Source: Thinopyrum elongatum (lineage: Eukaryota; Streptophyta; Magnoliopsida; Poales; Poaceae). Taken from it: 64,000 bases of DNA. The stretch covers positions 178,552,942 to 178,616,941 of the forward strand of contig CM022302.1 of NCBI GenBank assembly GCA_011799875.1, given 5' to 3'. A program made the translations under genes and the position numbers. Shown here piece after piece: positions 10,699 through 21,997 of this stretch; positions within the stretch are counted from its first letter, which is position 1; each line of letters begins with the position of its first letter. Below the pieces are notes generated by a model that had not been told where the DNA came from, did not search any database, and saw only the letters and a list, made by a program, of their open reading frames with translations.

Positions 10699-11894
10699 TG
10701 ATAACCCACAAGTATAGGGGATAAATTGTAGCTTTTTAGATAAATAAGAGTGTCGAACCCAACGAGGAGCTAAAGCTAGGATTTATATTCCCTTCAAGTT
10801 CTATCGACCACCGATACAACTCTGCGTGCACTTAACGTTCGCTTTACCTAGAACGAGTATGAAACTATTTTGTAGGTGATATGATAGGTTTGCAAGAATA
10901 AAACTAGGAGTACTTAGCAAGAATAAAACTATGAATAATTTGCAAGATGATAAAAGTTAGTTGTTTAGCAGAAAGCTTTTTGTAACACAAGAAAGTTATT
11001 TGTCCCTAGGCAATCGATAACTAGACCGGTAATCATTATTGCAATTTTATATGAGGGAGAGGCATGAGCTAACATACTTTCCGTACTTGGATCATATGCA
11101 CTTATGATTGGAACTCTAGCAAGCATCCGCAACTACCAAAGATCATTATGGTAAAACCCAACCATAGCATTAAGTATAAAGTCCTCTTTACTCCCATACA
11201 CAACAACCCCTTTACTCGGGTATAAGCTTCTGTCACTCTCGCCACCCACCATAAGCGAATTATGAACGTATTGCAACACCCTACAGCGGGGATCCCTCAC
11301 GCTTGCGCAACACGGAGGGCACCATAGGACAGCACCAAAATAAAACATACAACTCAATCAACCCATAGGACAAAACAAATCTACTCAAACATCATAGGAT
11401 GGCCATACATCATTGGATAATAATATATAGCATTAAGCACCATGTTTAAGTAGAGATTACAGCGGGTATAGAGGAGAGGTTACACCGTTTCATAGAGGGG
11501 GAGAGAGTTGGTGATGATGGCAGCGAAGTTGTTGGTGTAGATCGTTGTCACGATAATTGCCCCGGCGTCATTCTGGCTCCACCGGGAGAGAGGGGGAGAG
11601 AGCCTCCCTCCTTCTTCTTCTTCCTTGGCCTCCCCCTAGATGGGAGGAGAGTTCCCCCTCTGGTCCATGGTCTCCATGGCGGCGGAGGGGCAGGAGGCCC
11701 TTCTAGATTGGATCTCTCTCTATGTTCTCTTCTGTTTCGCATTCCTATTTTCTGGCCTTTCACCGTTTCTTAAATATCCGGAGATCCGTAACTCCGATTA
11801 CGCTGAAATTTTAACATGATTTTTTCCGGATATAAGCTTCCTTGCACCCGAAGAAGAGCCCCAACCGACTTACGGTGTGCCCACTAGGCACCAC
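10699..11894 (-). repeat. Minus-strand Gypsy LTR J, truncated by insertion D
   Basis: Read on the minus strand, this 1196-bp piece ends with CCCCTATACTTGTGGGTTATCA-type sequence at 10699 (plus strand TGATAACCCACAAG), the 3' end of a Triticeae Gypsy LTR. Other LTR-like landmarks on the minus strand include a CT/AG-rich leader region (about 11580-11700) and CTCGTTGGGTTCGACACTC near the end. The LTR start is missing because element D begins at 11895. D and E have the same last ~20 bases but different sequence inside, so J is a different family. No protein is encoded. Confidence 0.65.
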
Positions 11895-12656
11895 TCATAC
11901 GTCTCCATCGTATCTACTTTTCCTAACAGTTTTGCTCTTGTTTTGGACTCTAATTTGCATGATTTGAATGAAACTAACCCGGACTGACGTTGTTTTCAGC
12001 AGAACTACCATGGTGTTGTTTTTGTGCACAAATAAAAGTTCTCAGATTTGGACAATTTTTTTTGGAGAATTATTTTGGAATAAATAAAAAATACTGGAAC
12101 CAAGACCCACTGGAGGGGGGCCCCAGCTGCCCATAAGGCACCAGGACGCGCCACCCCCCTCTGGCACGCCCTGGAGGGTAGTGGGGCCCACGAGGCTCCG
12201 CTGACTCTAATTCCAACACTATAAAATCCTATTTTTCCAAAAAAAGGAGAGGAAGTTTCATCATGTTTTACGATCCGGAGCCGCCGCCACCTCCTATTCT
12301 TCATCGGGAGGCCAGATCTGGAGCCCGTTCGGGGCTCCGAAGAGGGAGATCTTCGATCTTCGTCATCATCAACCATCCTCCATCACCAATTTCATGATGC
12401 TCACCGTCGGGAGTGAGTAATTCCTTCGTAGGCTTGCTGGACGGTGGTGGGTTGGATGAGATTCATCATGTAATCGAGTTAGTTTTGTTAGGGCTTCATC
12501 CCTAGTATCCACTATGTCCTGAGATTGATGTTGCTATGACTTTGCTATGCTTAATGCTTGTCACTAGGGCCCGAGTGCCATGATTTCAGATCTGAACCGT
12601 TTATGTTATCACCATTATATCTATGTTCGTGAGCCGATCTTGCAAGTCATATGCCC
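11895..12656 (+). repeat. 5' LTR of D, left part
   Basis: It starts TCATACGTCTCCATCGTATC (the family start is TGATAC) and aligns with the E LTR from 20990. It carries a TATA box at 12220. It ends TGCCC at 12652-12656, the left copy of the target duplication of C (right copy TGCAC at 19991-19995). The E LTR shows the pre-insertion sequence TATGCACCTGCTACG. Confidence 0.8.
12220..12227 (+). promoter_or_regulatory. TATA box, LTR of D
   Basis: TATAAAAT within the LTR, downstream of a GC-rich block. Confidence 0.5.
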
Positions 12657-14234
12657 TGATACGTCTCCAACGTATCTATAATTTTTGATTATTCCATGCT
12701 GTTATATTATCATTCTTGGATGTTTTACAATCATTTTATAGCAACTTTATATCATTTTTTGGGACTAACCTATTGGCATAGTGCCCAGTGCCAGTTGTTG
12801 TTTTTTTGCTTGTTTTTTACTTCACAGAATATCAGTACCAAACGGAGTCCAAACGCAGCGAAAATTTTTGGAGAATTTTTCTAGACCAGAAGACACCTGT
12901 TGGGCCAAAGAAGTACCAGAGGGGGCTCCGAGGGGAGCACAACCCACATGGGCGCGCTTGGGGGCCTAGGCGCGCCCTGGTGGGTTGTGCCCACCTCAAC
13001 CGCCTCCCGCACCGCCTCTTTGCTCTATAAATACCCCGAAAATCCAAAAACCCTAGGGTAGTCGACGAAACACAATTCCATCCGCCGCAAGTTCCAGAAC
13101 CACCAGATCCAATCTAGACACCATCACGGAGGGGTTCATCATCCTCATTGGTGCCTCTCCGATGATGCGTGAGTAGTTCATTGTAGACCTACGGGTCCGT
13201 AGTTAGTAGCTAGATGGCTTCCTCTCTCTCTTTTGATTCTCAATACAATGGTCTCTTGGAGATCTATTTGATGTAACTCTTTTTACGTTGTGTTTGTTGG
13301 GATCCGATGAACTTTAAGTTTATGATCAGATCTATTTTATCCATGAAAGTTATTTGAGTTTCTTTGATCTCTTATATGCATGATTACTTATAGCCCCGTA
13401 TTTCTTCTTCGAATCTTTGGTTTAGTTAGGCTGACTAGATCGATTTTTCTTGCCATGGGAAGAGGTGCTTTGTGATGGGTTCGGTCTTGCGGTGTTCTTT
13501 TCCAGTGACAGAAGGGGCAGCAAGACACGTAAGATCGTTGCTATTAAGGATAACAAGATGTGGTCTATTCCTACATGAATAGATCTTGTCTACATCATGT
13601 CATTGTTCTTATTGCATTACTCCGTTTCTCCATGAACTTAATACACTAGATGCATGCTGGATAGCGGTCGATGTGTGGAGTAATAGTAGTAGATGAAGGC
13701 AGGAGTCGGTCTACTAATCTTGGACGTGATGCCTATATAATGATCATTGCCTGGATATTGTCATAATTATTTGAAGTTCTATCAATTGCCCAACAGTAAT
13801 TTGTTTACCCTGCGTATGCTATTTTTCTCGAGAGAAGCCACTAGTGAAATCTACGGCCCCCGGGTCTATTCTTTATCATATTTGCTTTAAGATCTATTTT
13901 TATTTGCTTTTGTTTTCAGATCTATTATTCTAAAAACCCAAAAATACCTTGCTGCACTTTTTCTTTATTTGTTTTATTTCGCTTTATTGCGAGATCTATT
14001 TATCCAAAATCATACAAACCAATCTATCTTTTACCCGAGAGGGATTGACAACCCCTCTTATGCGTCGGGTTGCAAGTATTTGTTCTTTGTGTGAAGGTAC
14101 TGTTTACATAGTGTTGCTTAGTTCTCCTACTGGTTCGATAACCTTAGTTTTATAACTGAGGGAAATACCTATCGAAGCTGTACTGCATCATCCCTTCCTC
14201 TTCGGGGAAATACTGACGCGGATACGAGCCATCA
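12657..14234 (+). repeat. 5' LTR of element C
   Basis: 1578 bp, TGATACGTCTCC...GAGCCATCA. It carries a palindrome at 12937-12990 (arms ACAACCCACATGGGCGCGC and GCGCGCCCTGGTGGGTTGT) and a TATA box about 35 bp after it. Confidence 0.9.
13026..13033 (+). promoter_or_regulatory. TATA box, 5' LTR of C
   Basis: TATAAATA. The same box is at 18782-18789 in the 3' LTR. Confidence 0.55.
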
Positions 14235-14246
14235 AGAAGGGATTTC

Positions 14247-14264
14247 TGGCGCCGTTGCCGGGGA
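14247..14264 (+). promoter_or_regulatory. Primer-binding site of C (tRNA-Asp type)
   Basis: TGGCGCCGTTGCCGGGGA, 12 bases inside the LTR. A degenerate second copy (TAGCGCCATTGCCAGGGA) lies at 14307-14324, so the leader seems to contain a duplicated primer-site region. Confidence 0.8.
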
Positions 14265-14545
14265 GGATTAAGTCAAGGTAGTCTCCCGTCAACATGCGGA
14301 TTTCTAGCGCCATTGCCAGGGAGACATCATCAACATCTATCAGGTTCCTAATCACAAATCTCATCTCCTTGCAATTTACATTATTTGCCATTTGCCTCTC
14401 GTTTTCATCTCCCCCACTTCACAAAATTTTGCCATTTTATTCGCCTTCTTTTTCATTCATTTTTTTTCTTGTCAGATCTCTTGTTTGCTTGTGTTGCCAT
14501 GAGCCTCTATTTGCTTGCATCTTCGCTTGCTAAAAATCTATTGAT

Positions 14546-15920
14546 ATGGATCCACTTAAAGTTTTCTACTTGGGTCATCTTCGATCCATTTGTGCTCGTG
14601 CTGAAACCCCAACTAGTTTAGTTGAGGGAAAATCATTAGACGAGCATGCTCATTTTGTGCGTTATTGTTTGTCTGAAAAAGGGAAGCTCTTATGGAATCA
14701 AATAAATTGTTTGCTATGCTATGCTTGGAATCTTTGTGAAATTTGTGATTTTACTTGTTGCTGTAAGAACCCTAGAAAACACCTTCCCTATCTATGTGAG
14801 TTTAATGACAATGAAATCTTATCTTCTTATTCCAAGGAAATTTATAGTTACTATGATATCGAACAAATTAAAGAATTTGTTGCTTTTAAGGGTGCTTATG
14901 AAGTTGCTTCTTTGATTGAAAAGTATGATATTACTCTCTACAAATCTGAAAATTTTGACATACTTAAGTATTGCTATGAAAATTATGCTCATAATACCCA
15001 TGTTAAAGAATTTATTGAGAGAATGTCCTCTGCTTTGGAAGAAAATAATGATATGCATGAAGCTAAGGATAATTATGATTCCGTTGATTTGATTGAATTA
15101 TCCCCTCTTGATGAACATGATGCTTGCGATTCTTGTGGCCTTGATGCCAATATTAATGATGCTTATGGAGATGAACTTGCTATAGTTCCTTATGTTAAAC
15201 ATGAAATTGTTGCTATTGCACCCACACTTGATAGCCCCTTGAATGAAAAGCAGGATTGCAATGATGTTATTACAAATTTTTATTAATGACAATTGTGCTA
15301 ACGATATGCAAAGCTACAAGCTTGGGGATGATAATTTTGTTATGTCCACTACTTATTGCAATGATCATGATTGGGGAGATTCTTCTTATGATCTTGAAAA
15401 TCTATTTAAGCGTCATGATGAATATGATATTGGTAATAATGTTTGCAATAATATTGAAAGTGGGTTTGGAAGAGCATCAACTTTAGGTAAAAATAATCCC
15501 ACATATTTGGAGAGTGTTCAATCTTACGAAATTTTTGATGAAAGTGGGTTTGGATAGGTCATGACTTTAGTTGATGTTAATCCCACTATCTTGGAAGATT
15601 ATAAAACTTTTATGCATGTGGATCATGAAGAGAAAATTTTATATGATAGCTATATTGTTGAATTTGATTATGATCCTACATGTAATTATTATGAGAGAGG
15701 AAAATATGTTTGTGGAAATTTTCATGTTACTAAATTACCTCTCTTCATGTTGAGATTGCTATTGTTTCTTTCTCCTTCCTTGCATATGCTAGGTTTTTCT
15801 TGTCTTGATAATTTGTTCTCCTATAAAATGCCTATGCATAGGAAGTATGTTAGACTTAAATGTGTTTGTCACATGTTTTATGATGCTCTCTTTGTGTTAC
15901 AATTATTATCTTTCTTGTGA
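14546..15920 (+). pseudogene. Uncharacterised ORF of element C, broken copy of the B/C-type gene
   Basis: The frame opens at ATG 14546 (MDPLKVFYLGHLRSI) and would span about 457 codons. It is broken by an extra T in a T-run near 15280, which shifts the frame, and by TAG at 15555-15557, where B has GAG. After the shift the protein matches B over its C-terminal half, including NPTYLESVQSYEIFDESGFG, CNYYERGKYVC and FHVTKLPLFMLRLLL, followed by a hydrophobic stretch. The N-terminal 230 residues (LYKSENFDILKYCYENY, KEFIERMSSALEE) are absent from B and look mostly helical and acidic. I recognise no known enzyme or zinc finger. Confidence 0.6.
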
Positions 15921-16639
15921 GCATCGATAAAATCCTATGCCTAGCTAGGGGCATAAAACGATAGCGCTTGTTGGGAGGAAACCTAATGAATAAAAATTAT
16001 TTTTGTATTTTTCTTTCTGTTTTTGAGTGTTTACACAATTATGCTACTGTTATGATTGTGTTTTTATGTTTTAATTAGTTTTTGTGCCAAGCTAAGCCTT
16101 TGGAATCGTGTTGGGTGATAGTTGACTTGATCTTGTTAGAAAACAGAAACTTTTGTGTCCATTCACAGAATTGTTTAAATTCACAGAAGCGACAAAAACT
16201 TCTGAATTGTTTTCACAAGATTGATATACAAATTGCCTACGTTGTCCTAATTTTTCAGAATTTTTGGAGTTACAGAAGTATGAGAACAATTCACATCTTT
16301 ACAGACAGTTCTGTTTTTGACAAATTCTGTTTTCTTTGCATTGTGTGCTTATTTTGATGAATCTATGGATTGTATCGGGGGGTATAATCCATGGTAAAGT
16401 TAGAATACAGTAGATATAATGCAATAATAAAATATGAATGGGTTTGCAACAGTACCTAAAATAAAGATTGGTTTTCTTATACTAACGGATCTCACGAAGG
16501 TTTTGTTAAGTTTTGTGTGATTGAAGTTTTCAAGTTTTGGGTGAGATCATGATGGATGAAGGAATAAGGAGTAAGAAGATCTCAAGCTTGGGGATGCCCC
16601 ATGGCACCCCAAGATAATATCCAAGGATAAACAAGCAAC

Positions 16640-16670
16640 TAAGCTTGGGGATGCACCGAGTGGCATCCCC
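16640..16670 (+). promoter_or_regulatory. Internal polypurine-like motif with hairpin in C
   Basis: TAAGCTTGGGGATGCACC is followed by GAGTGGCATCCCC. GGGGATGC and GCATCCCC are perfectly complementary around an 8-base loop. The position and sequence match 6018-6049 in B. Confidence 0.45.
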
Positions 16671-16867
16671 TCTTTCTTCTAACGACCATCGGTATTTTAC
16701 TTGGAGCTATATTTTTATTCATCACATATCATGAGTTTTGCTTGGAGCGTCTTGTATTATATGAGTCTTTGCTTTTTTTTCTTTTTAGTTTGTCACAAGT
16801 ATCCTTGCTGGACACACCTATTTGAGAGAGCCAAAATTATGCTATGATTTGATAGAATTGCACTCTA

Positions 16868-17095
16868 TGCTTCACTTAATTTTTTTTAGCTATGGAATTG
16901 CTCTAGTGCTTCACTTATATCTTTTTGAGCATGGTGTGCTTTAATATTTTTGAAGAAATGCTCTCATGCTTCACTTAGATTTATTTGAGAGTTAGTAATT
17001 TTGAAGAAATTCTCTAATGCTTCACTTATATTATTTTGAGAGATGAAAATCTTTATGCTCATGTTCTTCACTTAAATTTGTTTGAGCTTACCAAA
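16868..17095 (+). repeat. Degenerate tandem repeat, TGCTTCACTTA unit
   Basis: At least four imperfect copies of a roughly 55-65-bp unit, each containing (C/T)T(G/T)CTTCACTTA followed by TTTGAG. A shorter version occurs in B at 6235-6360. Confidence 0.5.
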
Positions 17096-18412
17096 AGCAA
17101 CATATAAAACTAGTCCCAAAGTGATAGATATTCAAGAGGGATATAATAAAAACTTTCATGAAGATCATTGGACAAAATAAACTTGATTCTTTGTAATAGT
17201 TTTGAGATATGATTATAGTGATATGTGAGTCATGTTGATGAGTAATTATGCTTTAGTAAGAATATTGATGTTAAGGTTTGTGATTCCCTATGCAAGCACG
17301 AAAGTCAATAGTTATGTAATGAAATTACATCCTACTTGTGGTGCATTATTCGGTGTTAGTTATGCTTAATGCTCGCTTATGTGATTTTTTGTTTCTTGGT
17401 TGGATGCTTCTCAATCTTTTTGCTAGCCTTCACTTGTACTAAGTAGAAATACTACTTGTGCATCCAAAATCCTTAAACCCAGTTTTGCCATATGAGTCCA
17501 CCATACCTACCTATATGCGGTATTCCCGTGCCGTTCTAAGCAAATTTGTATGCGCCATCTCTAATTTTCAAAATAATTTCCTTTTTGTTTGCTCGTACCG
17601 CTCATGAAACGGTAGGGGGTGGCTGATATTTTTCCATGCTAGATGTGTTATTCTCAAGATGAGTGTTTATTCACTTGTCATTGCACGAGAGTACGGCAAA
17701 GGTATTAGGGATGCCCAGTACCAAAATGAAAAATGAATTTACTTTATGCTGCCAAATAATAAATTCCTTGGAAAGTGTTGGTATGGACGGCACCCGTGGA
17801 TACGGCTAGCCGTGGAATGTGAAAGTATGGTGAAAAAAGGAATAAACTTTATTTTCTGTTTGGGAACCGCCTATGATATATCTAGCATGGAAAGTATTGG
17901 GAACTACTTGGTCGTTTTCGTTGACAGAAAAAGCATGCCACCCAAAATGTTTTATCTCTATTTTTTTGCTTTGAGCTCTGGCACCTCTACAAATCCCTAC
18001 TTCCCTCTGCGAAGGGCCTTTCTATTTACTTTATGCAATTTTTATTTTTATTTGAGTCTCCATCCTCTCTTATAAAGCACCAACTAAGGGACACTATGAT
18101 CGTACTTGAGCATTGGATGTAGCTAATATGCGAGTGTGTTTCATGAATGGATCAATGATTGAACATAATGGGCTAGGGATAACTTGCTTTAGTGTTGATA
18201 TTTTGAAAGACATGGCTGTTTGTTGATATGCTTGAGTATTGAAATCTGCATGTCAAAACTAGACTATTGCTTTGAACCATATAAAAGTCCAAATGTCCAT
18301 GCTACAAAAGAAAAGAATATGTGATGAACATGTTAGGCAGCATTCCACATCAAAAATTCTGTTTTTATCATTTACCTACTCGAGGACAAGTAGGAATAAA
18401 GCTTGGGGATGT

Positions 18413-19990
18413 TGATACGTCTCCAACGTATCTATAATTTTTTATTGTTCCATGCTATTATATTATCATTCTTGGATGTTTTACAATCATTTTATAGCAA
18501 CTTTATATCATTTTTTGGGACTAACCTATTGACATAGTGCCCAGTGCCAGTTGCTATTTTTTGCTTGTTTTTTTACTTCACAGAATATCAGTACCAAATG
18601 GAGTCCAAACGCAGCGAAACTTTTTGGAGAGTTTTTCTGGACCAGAAGACACCTGTTGGGCCAAAGAAGTAGTAGAGGGGGCTCCGAGGGGAGCACAACC
18701 CACCTGGGCGCGCCTGGGGGCCCAGGCGCGCCCTGGTGGGTTGTGCCCACCTCGGCCGCCTCCCGCACCGCCTCTTTGCTCTATAAATACCCCGAAAATC
18801 CAAAAACCCTAGGGGAGTCGACGAAACACAATTCCAGCCGCCGCAAGTTCCGGAACCACCAGATCCAATCTAGACACCATCACGGAGGGGTTCATCATCC
18901 TCATTGGTGTCTCTCCGATGATGTGTGAGTAGTTCATTGTAGACCTACGGGTCCGTAGTTAGTAGCTAGATGGCTTCCTCTCTCTCTTTTGATTCTCAAT
19001 ACAATGGTCTCCTGGAGATCTATTTGATGTAACTCTTTTTGCGGTGTGTTTGTTAGGATCCGATGAACTTTGAGTTTATGATCAGATCTATTTTATCCAT
19101 GAAAGTTATTTGAGTTTCTTTGATCTCTTATATGCATGATTACTTATGGCCTCGTATTTCTTCTTCGAATCTTTGGTTTAGTTAGGCCGACTAGATCGAT
19201 TTTCTTGCCATGGGAAGAGGTGCTTTGTGATGGGTTCGGTCATGTGGTGTTCTTTCCCAGCGACAGAAGGACCAGCAAGACACGTATTGATCATTGCTAT
19301 TAAGGATAACAAGATGGGGTCTATTCCTACATGAATAGATCTTGTCTACATCATGTCATCATTCATATTGCATTACTCCGTTTCTCCATGAACTTAATAC
19401 ACTAGATGCATGCTGGATAGCGGTCGATGTGTGTAGTAATAGTAGTAGATGCAGGCAGGAGTCGGTCTACTAATCTTGGACGTGGTGCCTATATAATGAT
19501 CATTGCCTGGATATCGTCATAATTATTTGAAGTTCTATCAATTGCCCAACAGTAATTTGTTTACCCGCCGTATGCTATTTTTCTCGAGAGAAGCCACTAG
19601 TGAAATCTACGGCCCCCAGGTCTATTCTTTATCATATTTGCTTTGAGATCTATTTTTATTTGCTTTTGTTTTTAGATCTATTATTCTAAAACCCCAAAAA
19701 TACCTTGCTGCACTTTTTCTTTATTTGTTTTATTTTGCTTTATCGCGGGATCTATTTATCCAAAATCATACAAACCAATCAATTTTTTACCCGAGAGGGA
19801 TTGACAACCCCTCTTACGCGTCGGGTTGCAAGTATTTGTTCTTTGTGTGCAGGTACCGTTTACATAGTGTTTCTTGGTTCTCCTACTGGTTTGATAACCT
19901 TGGTTTCATAACTGAGGGAAATACCTACCGAAGCTGTACTGCATCATCCCTTCCTCTTCGGGAAAATACTAACGCGGATACGAGCCATCA
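18413..19990 (+). repeat. 3' LTR of element C
   Basis: 1578 bp, colinear with the 5' LTR. The palindrome at 18693-18746 is more complete here than in the 5' LTR (it includes CGCGCCTGGGGGCCCAGGCG). It is followed by TGCAC, the right target duplication. Confidence 0.9.
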
Positions 19991-20641
19991 TGCACCTATT
20001 ACGCGTTATGATCCGTAAACCCCAAGGTGACAATAATTGGGATACTTTCCGGTGATGACCGTACTTTGAGGAGTTCATGTATTCACTATGTGTTAATGCT
20101 TTGTTCCGGTTCTCTACTAAAAGGAGGCCTCAATATCCCTTAGTTTCCTTATGGACCCCGCCGCCACGGGAGGGTAGGACAAAAGATGTCATGCAAGTTC
20201 TTTTCCATAAGCACGTATGACTATTTATGGAATACATGCCTACATTATATTTATGAACTGGAGCTAGTTTTATATCGCCCTAGGTTATGACTGTTATATG
20301 ATGAATATCATCCAACGAATTCACCGATCCAATGCCTATGAGCTTTTCACATATTGTTCTTGCTGCGTTACTATTGCTATTGCTACTGTTACAACTGCTA
20401 CAAAATTGTTACTGCTGTTACCGCTACCATTGCTATCGTTACTACTACTATCAAACTATCATATTACTATGCTACTGATCACTTTGCTACAGATAGTTAA
20501 TCTCTAGGTGTGGTTGAATTAACAACTCAACTGCTAACACTTACAAATATTCTTTGGCTCCCTTTGTGTAGAATCTATAAATTTGGGTTGAATACTCTAC
20601 CCTCGAAAACTGTTGCGATCCCCTATACTTGTGGGTTATTA
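19991..20641 (+). repeat. 5' LTR of D, right part
   Basis: It continues the D LTR after element C and ends CTTGTGGGTTATTA, where siblings end TTATCA. It contains a degenerate trinucleotide-rich tract at 20355-20470. Confidence 0.75.
20355..20470 (+). repeat. Degenerate CTA/TTG trinucleotide tract in the D LTR
   Basis: Runs of GCTACTGTTAC, TTGCTATTGCTA and ACTACTACTATC form a degenerate three-base periodic tract. The Leu/Thr-rich ORF over it is not a gene. The tract is deleted in the E LTR, where the hAT-like fragment lies. Confidence 0.6.
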
Positions 20642-20652
20642 AGACCTTTTTC

Positions 20653-20670
20653 TGGCGCCGTTGCCGGGGA
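20653..20670 (+). promoter_or_regulatory. Primer-binding site of D (tRNA-Asp type)
   Basis: TGGCGCCGTTGCCGGGGA, 11 bases after the LTR end. Confidence 0.75.
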
Positions 20671-20719
20671 GCATAGCTATATTTGTTGAGTCACTTGGGA
20701 TTTACATTTATTGATCACT

Positions 20720-20989
20720 ATGAAGAATCTGAAAGATACCAAAACCAAGATCGTTCCCTCTAAGACGAGGGGAGGTAAGGAATTGCCAACACAGTCTGCA
20801 CTTGATTCACCTTTTGTTTTGAATAGACTTGCAACACCACCACATGCTATTAATTCTGATATGTCACAAGTTATTGATGATGCTACTTCTGCTATGAATG
20901 ATGCTTATGATGATGCTAGTACCTTGCTTGATAATACTGTGCCACTAGGTGAATTTCTTGATGAACAACTTGCTAGAGCTAAAGATATT
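20720..20989 (+). pseudogene. Gag N-terminus of D, cut by insertion E
   Basis: ATG at 20720 opens MKNLKDTKTKIVPSKTRGG, and the frame runs 90 codons to LARAKD, where element E begins (the apparent stop at 20990-20992 is E sequence). It aligns closely with the start of the E gag (34812 onward), including RLATPPHA and DDATSAMN. D keeps an ATG, whereas E has ATC at the equivalent position. The rest of the D gag is not in the window. Confidence 0.75.
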
Positions 20990-21713
20990 TGATACATCTC
21001 GGTCGTATCTACTTTTCCTAACACTTTTGCTCTTGTTTTGGACTCTAATTTGCATGATTTGAATGAAACTAACCCAGACTGACGTTGGTTTTAGCAGAAC
21101 TACCATGGTGTTGTTTTTTGTGTAGAAATAAAAGTTCTCGAAATGGAACGAAACTTTTTGGAGAATTTTTATACAATATATAAAAAATACTGGAGCCAAG
21201 AACCACCGGAGGGGGCCCCTGGTGAGCACAACCCACCCAGGCACGCCCCCCGCCAGGCGCACCCAGGTGGGTTGTGCCCACCTGGTGGCCCCACAGACCC
21301 TGATTCCGACTCCTTAAATACCTATATTTGGAGAGAAAAATCAGGGAGGAAGAATTATTGCATTTCATGAGACGGAGCCGCCGTCGTCTCCTGTTCTTCA
21401 TTGGGAGGTCAGATCTGGAGTCCGTTTGGGGCTCCGGAGAGGGGAATCTTCGATCTTCGTCATCACCAACCCTCCTTCATCATCAATTCCATGATGCTCC
21501 CCATCGGGAGTGAGTAATTCCTTCGTAGGCTCGCTGGTCGGTGAGGAGTTGGATGAGATTCATCCTGTAACCGAGTTAGTTTTGTTAGGGCTTGATCCCT
21601 AGTATCCACTATGTTCTAAGATTGATGTTGCTATGACTTTGCTATGCTTAATGCTTGTCACTAGGGCCCGAGTGCCATGATTTCAGATCTGAACCGTTTA
21701 TGTTTTCACCATT
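20990..21713 (+). repeat. 5' LTR of E, left part
   Basis: It begins TGATACATCTCGGTCGTATC and aligns with the D LTR. It holds a palindrome (arms GCACAACCCACC at 21226 and GGTGGGTTGTGC at 21266) and TTAAATA at 21313-21319 as the likely TATA box. It ends ATT at 21711-21713, the left target duplication of CACTA element F. Confidence 0.8.
21313..21319 (+). promoter_or_regulatory. TATA-like box, LTR of E
   Basis: TTAAATA about 35 bp downstream of the palindrome, matching the layout in element C. Confidence 0.4.
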
Positions 21714-21985
21714 CACTAGTAGAAAACAACGCTTTGGTCCAGGCCAGATAAGAGCACTAATCTCGGTTCTCTTACGAACCGGGACCAATGGGTGCATCAT
21801 TCCCGGTTCGTGAGGCCAGGGCGCCGGCCGGGCCTCGGGGGCCATAGGTCCCGGTTCCAGACATGAACCGGGACCAAAGGGCCTCGCTCCTGGCGCAGCC
21901 CCTTTAGTCCTGATTGGTAGCTGGAACCGGGACTAAAGAGCAGGCTTCTATCCCGGTTCTAGCCACCAACCGGGACTAAAGAGAT
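21714..21985 (+). repeat. 5' terminal inverted repeat and subterminal array of F
   Basis: CACTAGTAGAAAACAACGC is followed by at least eight CCCGGTT/AACCGGG motifs in both orientations, several as hairpin pairs such as CCCGGTTCCAGACATGAACC. In En/Spm elements such arrays bind the regulatory protein TNPA. Confidence 0.85.
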
Positions 21986-21988
21986 GCC

Positions 21989-21997
21989 TATATATAT
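21989..21997 (+). promoter_or_regulatory. TATA box for the first CACTA transcript
   Basis: TATATATAT directly after the 5' subterminal array. Confidence 0.5.

Larger units (their letters stand above)
15921..18412 (+). other. Non-coding interior of element C
   Basis: No genuine ORF. It holds two polypurine-like GCTTGGGGATGC motifs with a hairpin (16585-16670) and a degenerate tandem repeat built on TGCTTCACTTA (about 16868-17095). A segment at 17490-17700 is also found in the 3' interior of E (54455-54658). The terminal polypurine tract is at 18398-18412. Confidence 0.6.
12657..19990 (+). mobile_element. Complete non-autonomous Gypsy element C
   Basis: This 7334-bp element has two 1578-bp LTRs (12657-14234, 18413-19990), a PBS at 14247 and a terminal polypurine tract at 18398-18412. 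The duplication is TGCCC/TGCAC, where the right copy is ancestral by comparison with the uninterrupted LTR of E. The interior is 4.2 kb and encodes only one ORF, related to that of B, now broken by a frameshift and a stop. There is no gag-pol. It is inserted in the 5' LTR of D. Confidence 0.88.
11895..20989 (+). mobile_element. Gypsy element D (Athila-type), interrupted by C and E
   Basis: The pieces are 11895-12656 and 19991-20989. The first and second together make the 5' LTR (about 1.4 kb), which was split by element C. The PBS and the first 90 codons of gag follow until element E inserts at 20990. The first dinucleotide is TC instead of TG, probably a point mutation. D is the same family as E: the LTR and the gag start align along their length. 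Confidence 0.75.

Noticed and set aside
10699..11894. J as a part of element D or E because the terminal ~20 bases are the same
   Set aside because: Beyond the shared terminus the sequences differ, J is in the opposite orientation, and D starts with its own LTR start at 11895.
20298..20507. Leu/Thr-rich 69-codon ORF
   Set aside because: Produced by the degenerate trinucleotide tract of the D LTR.
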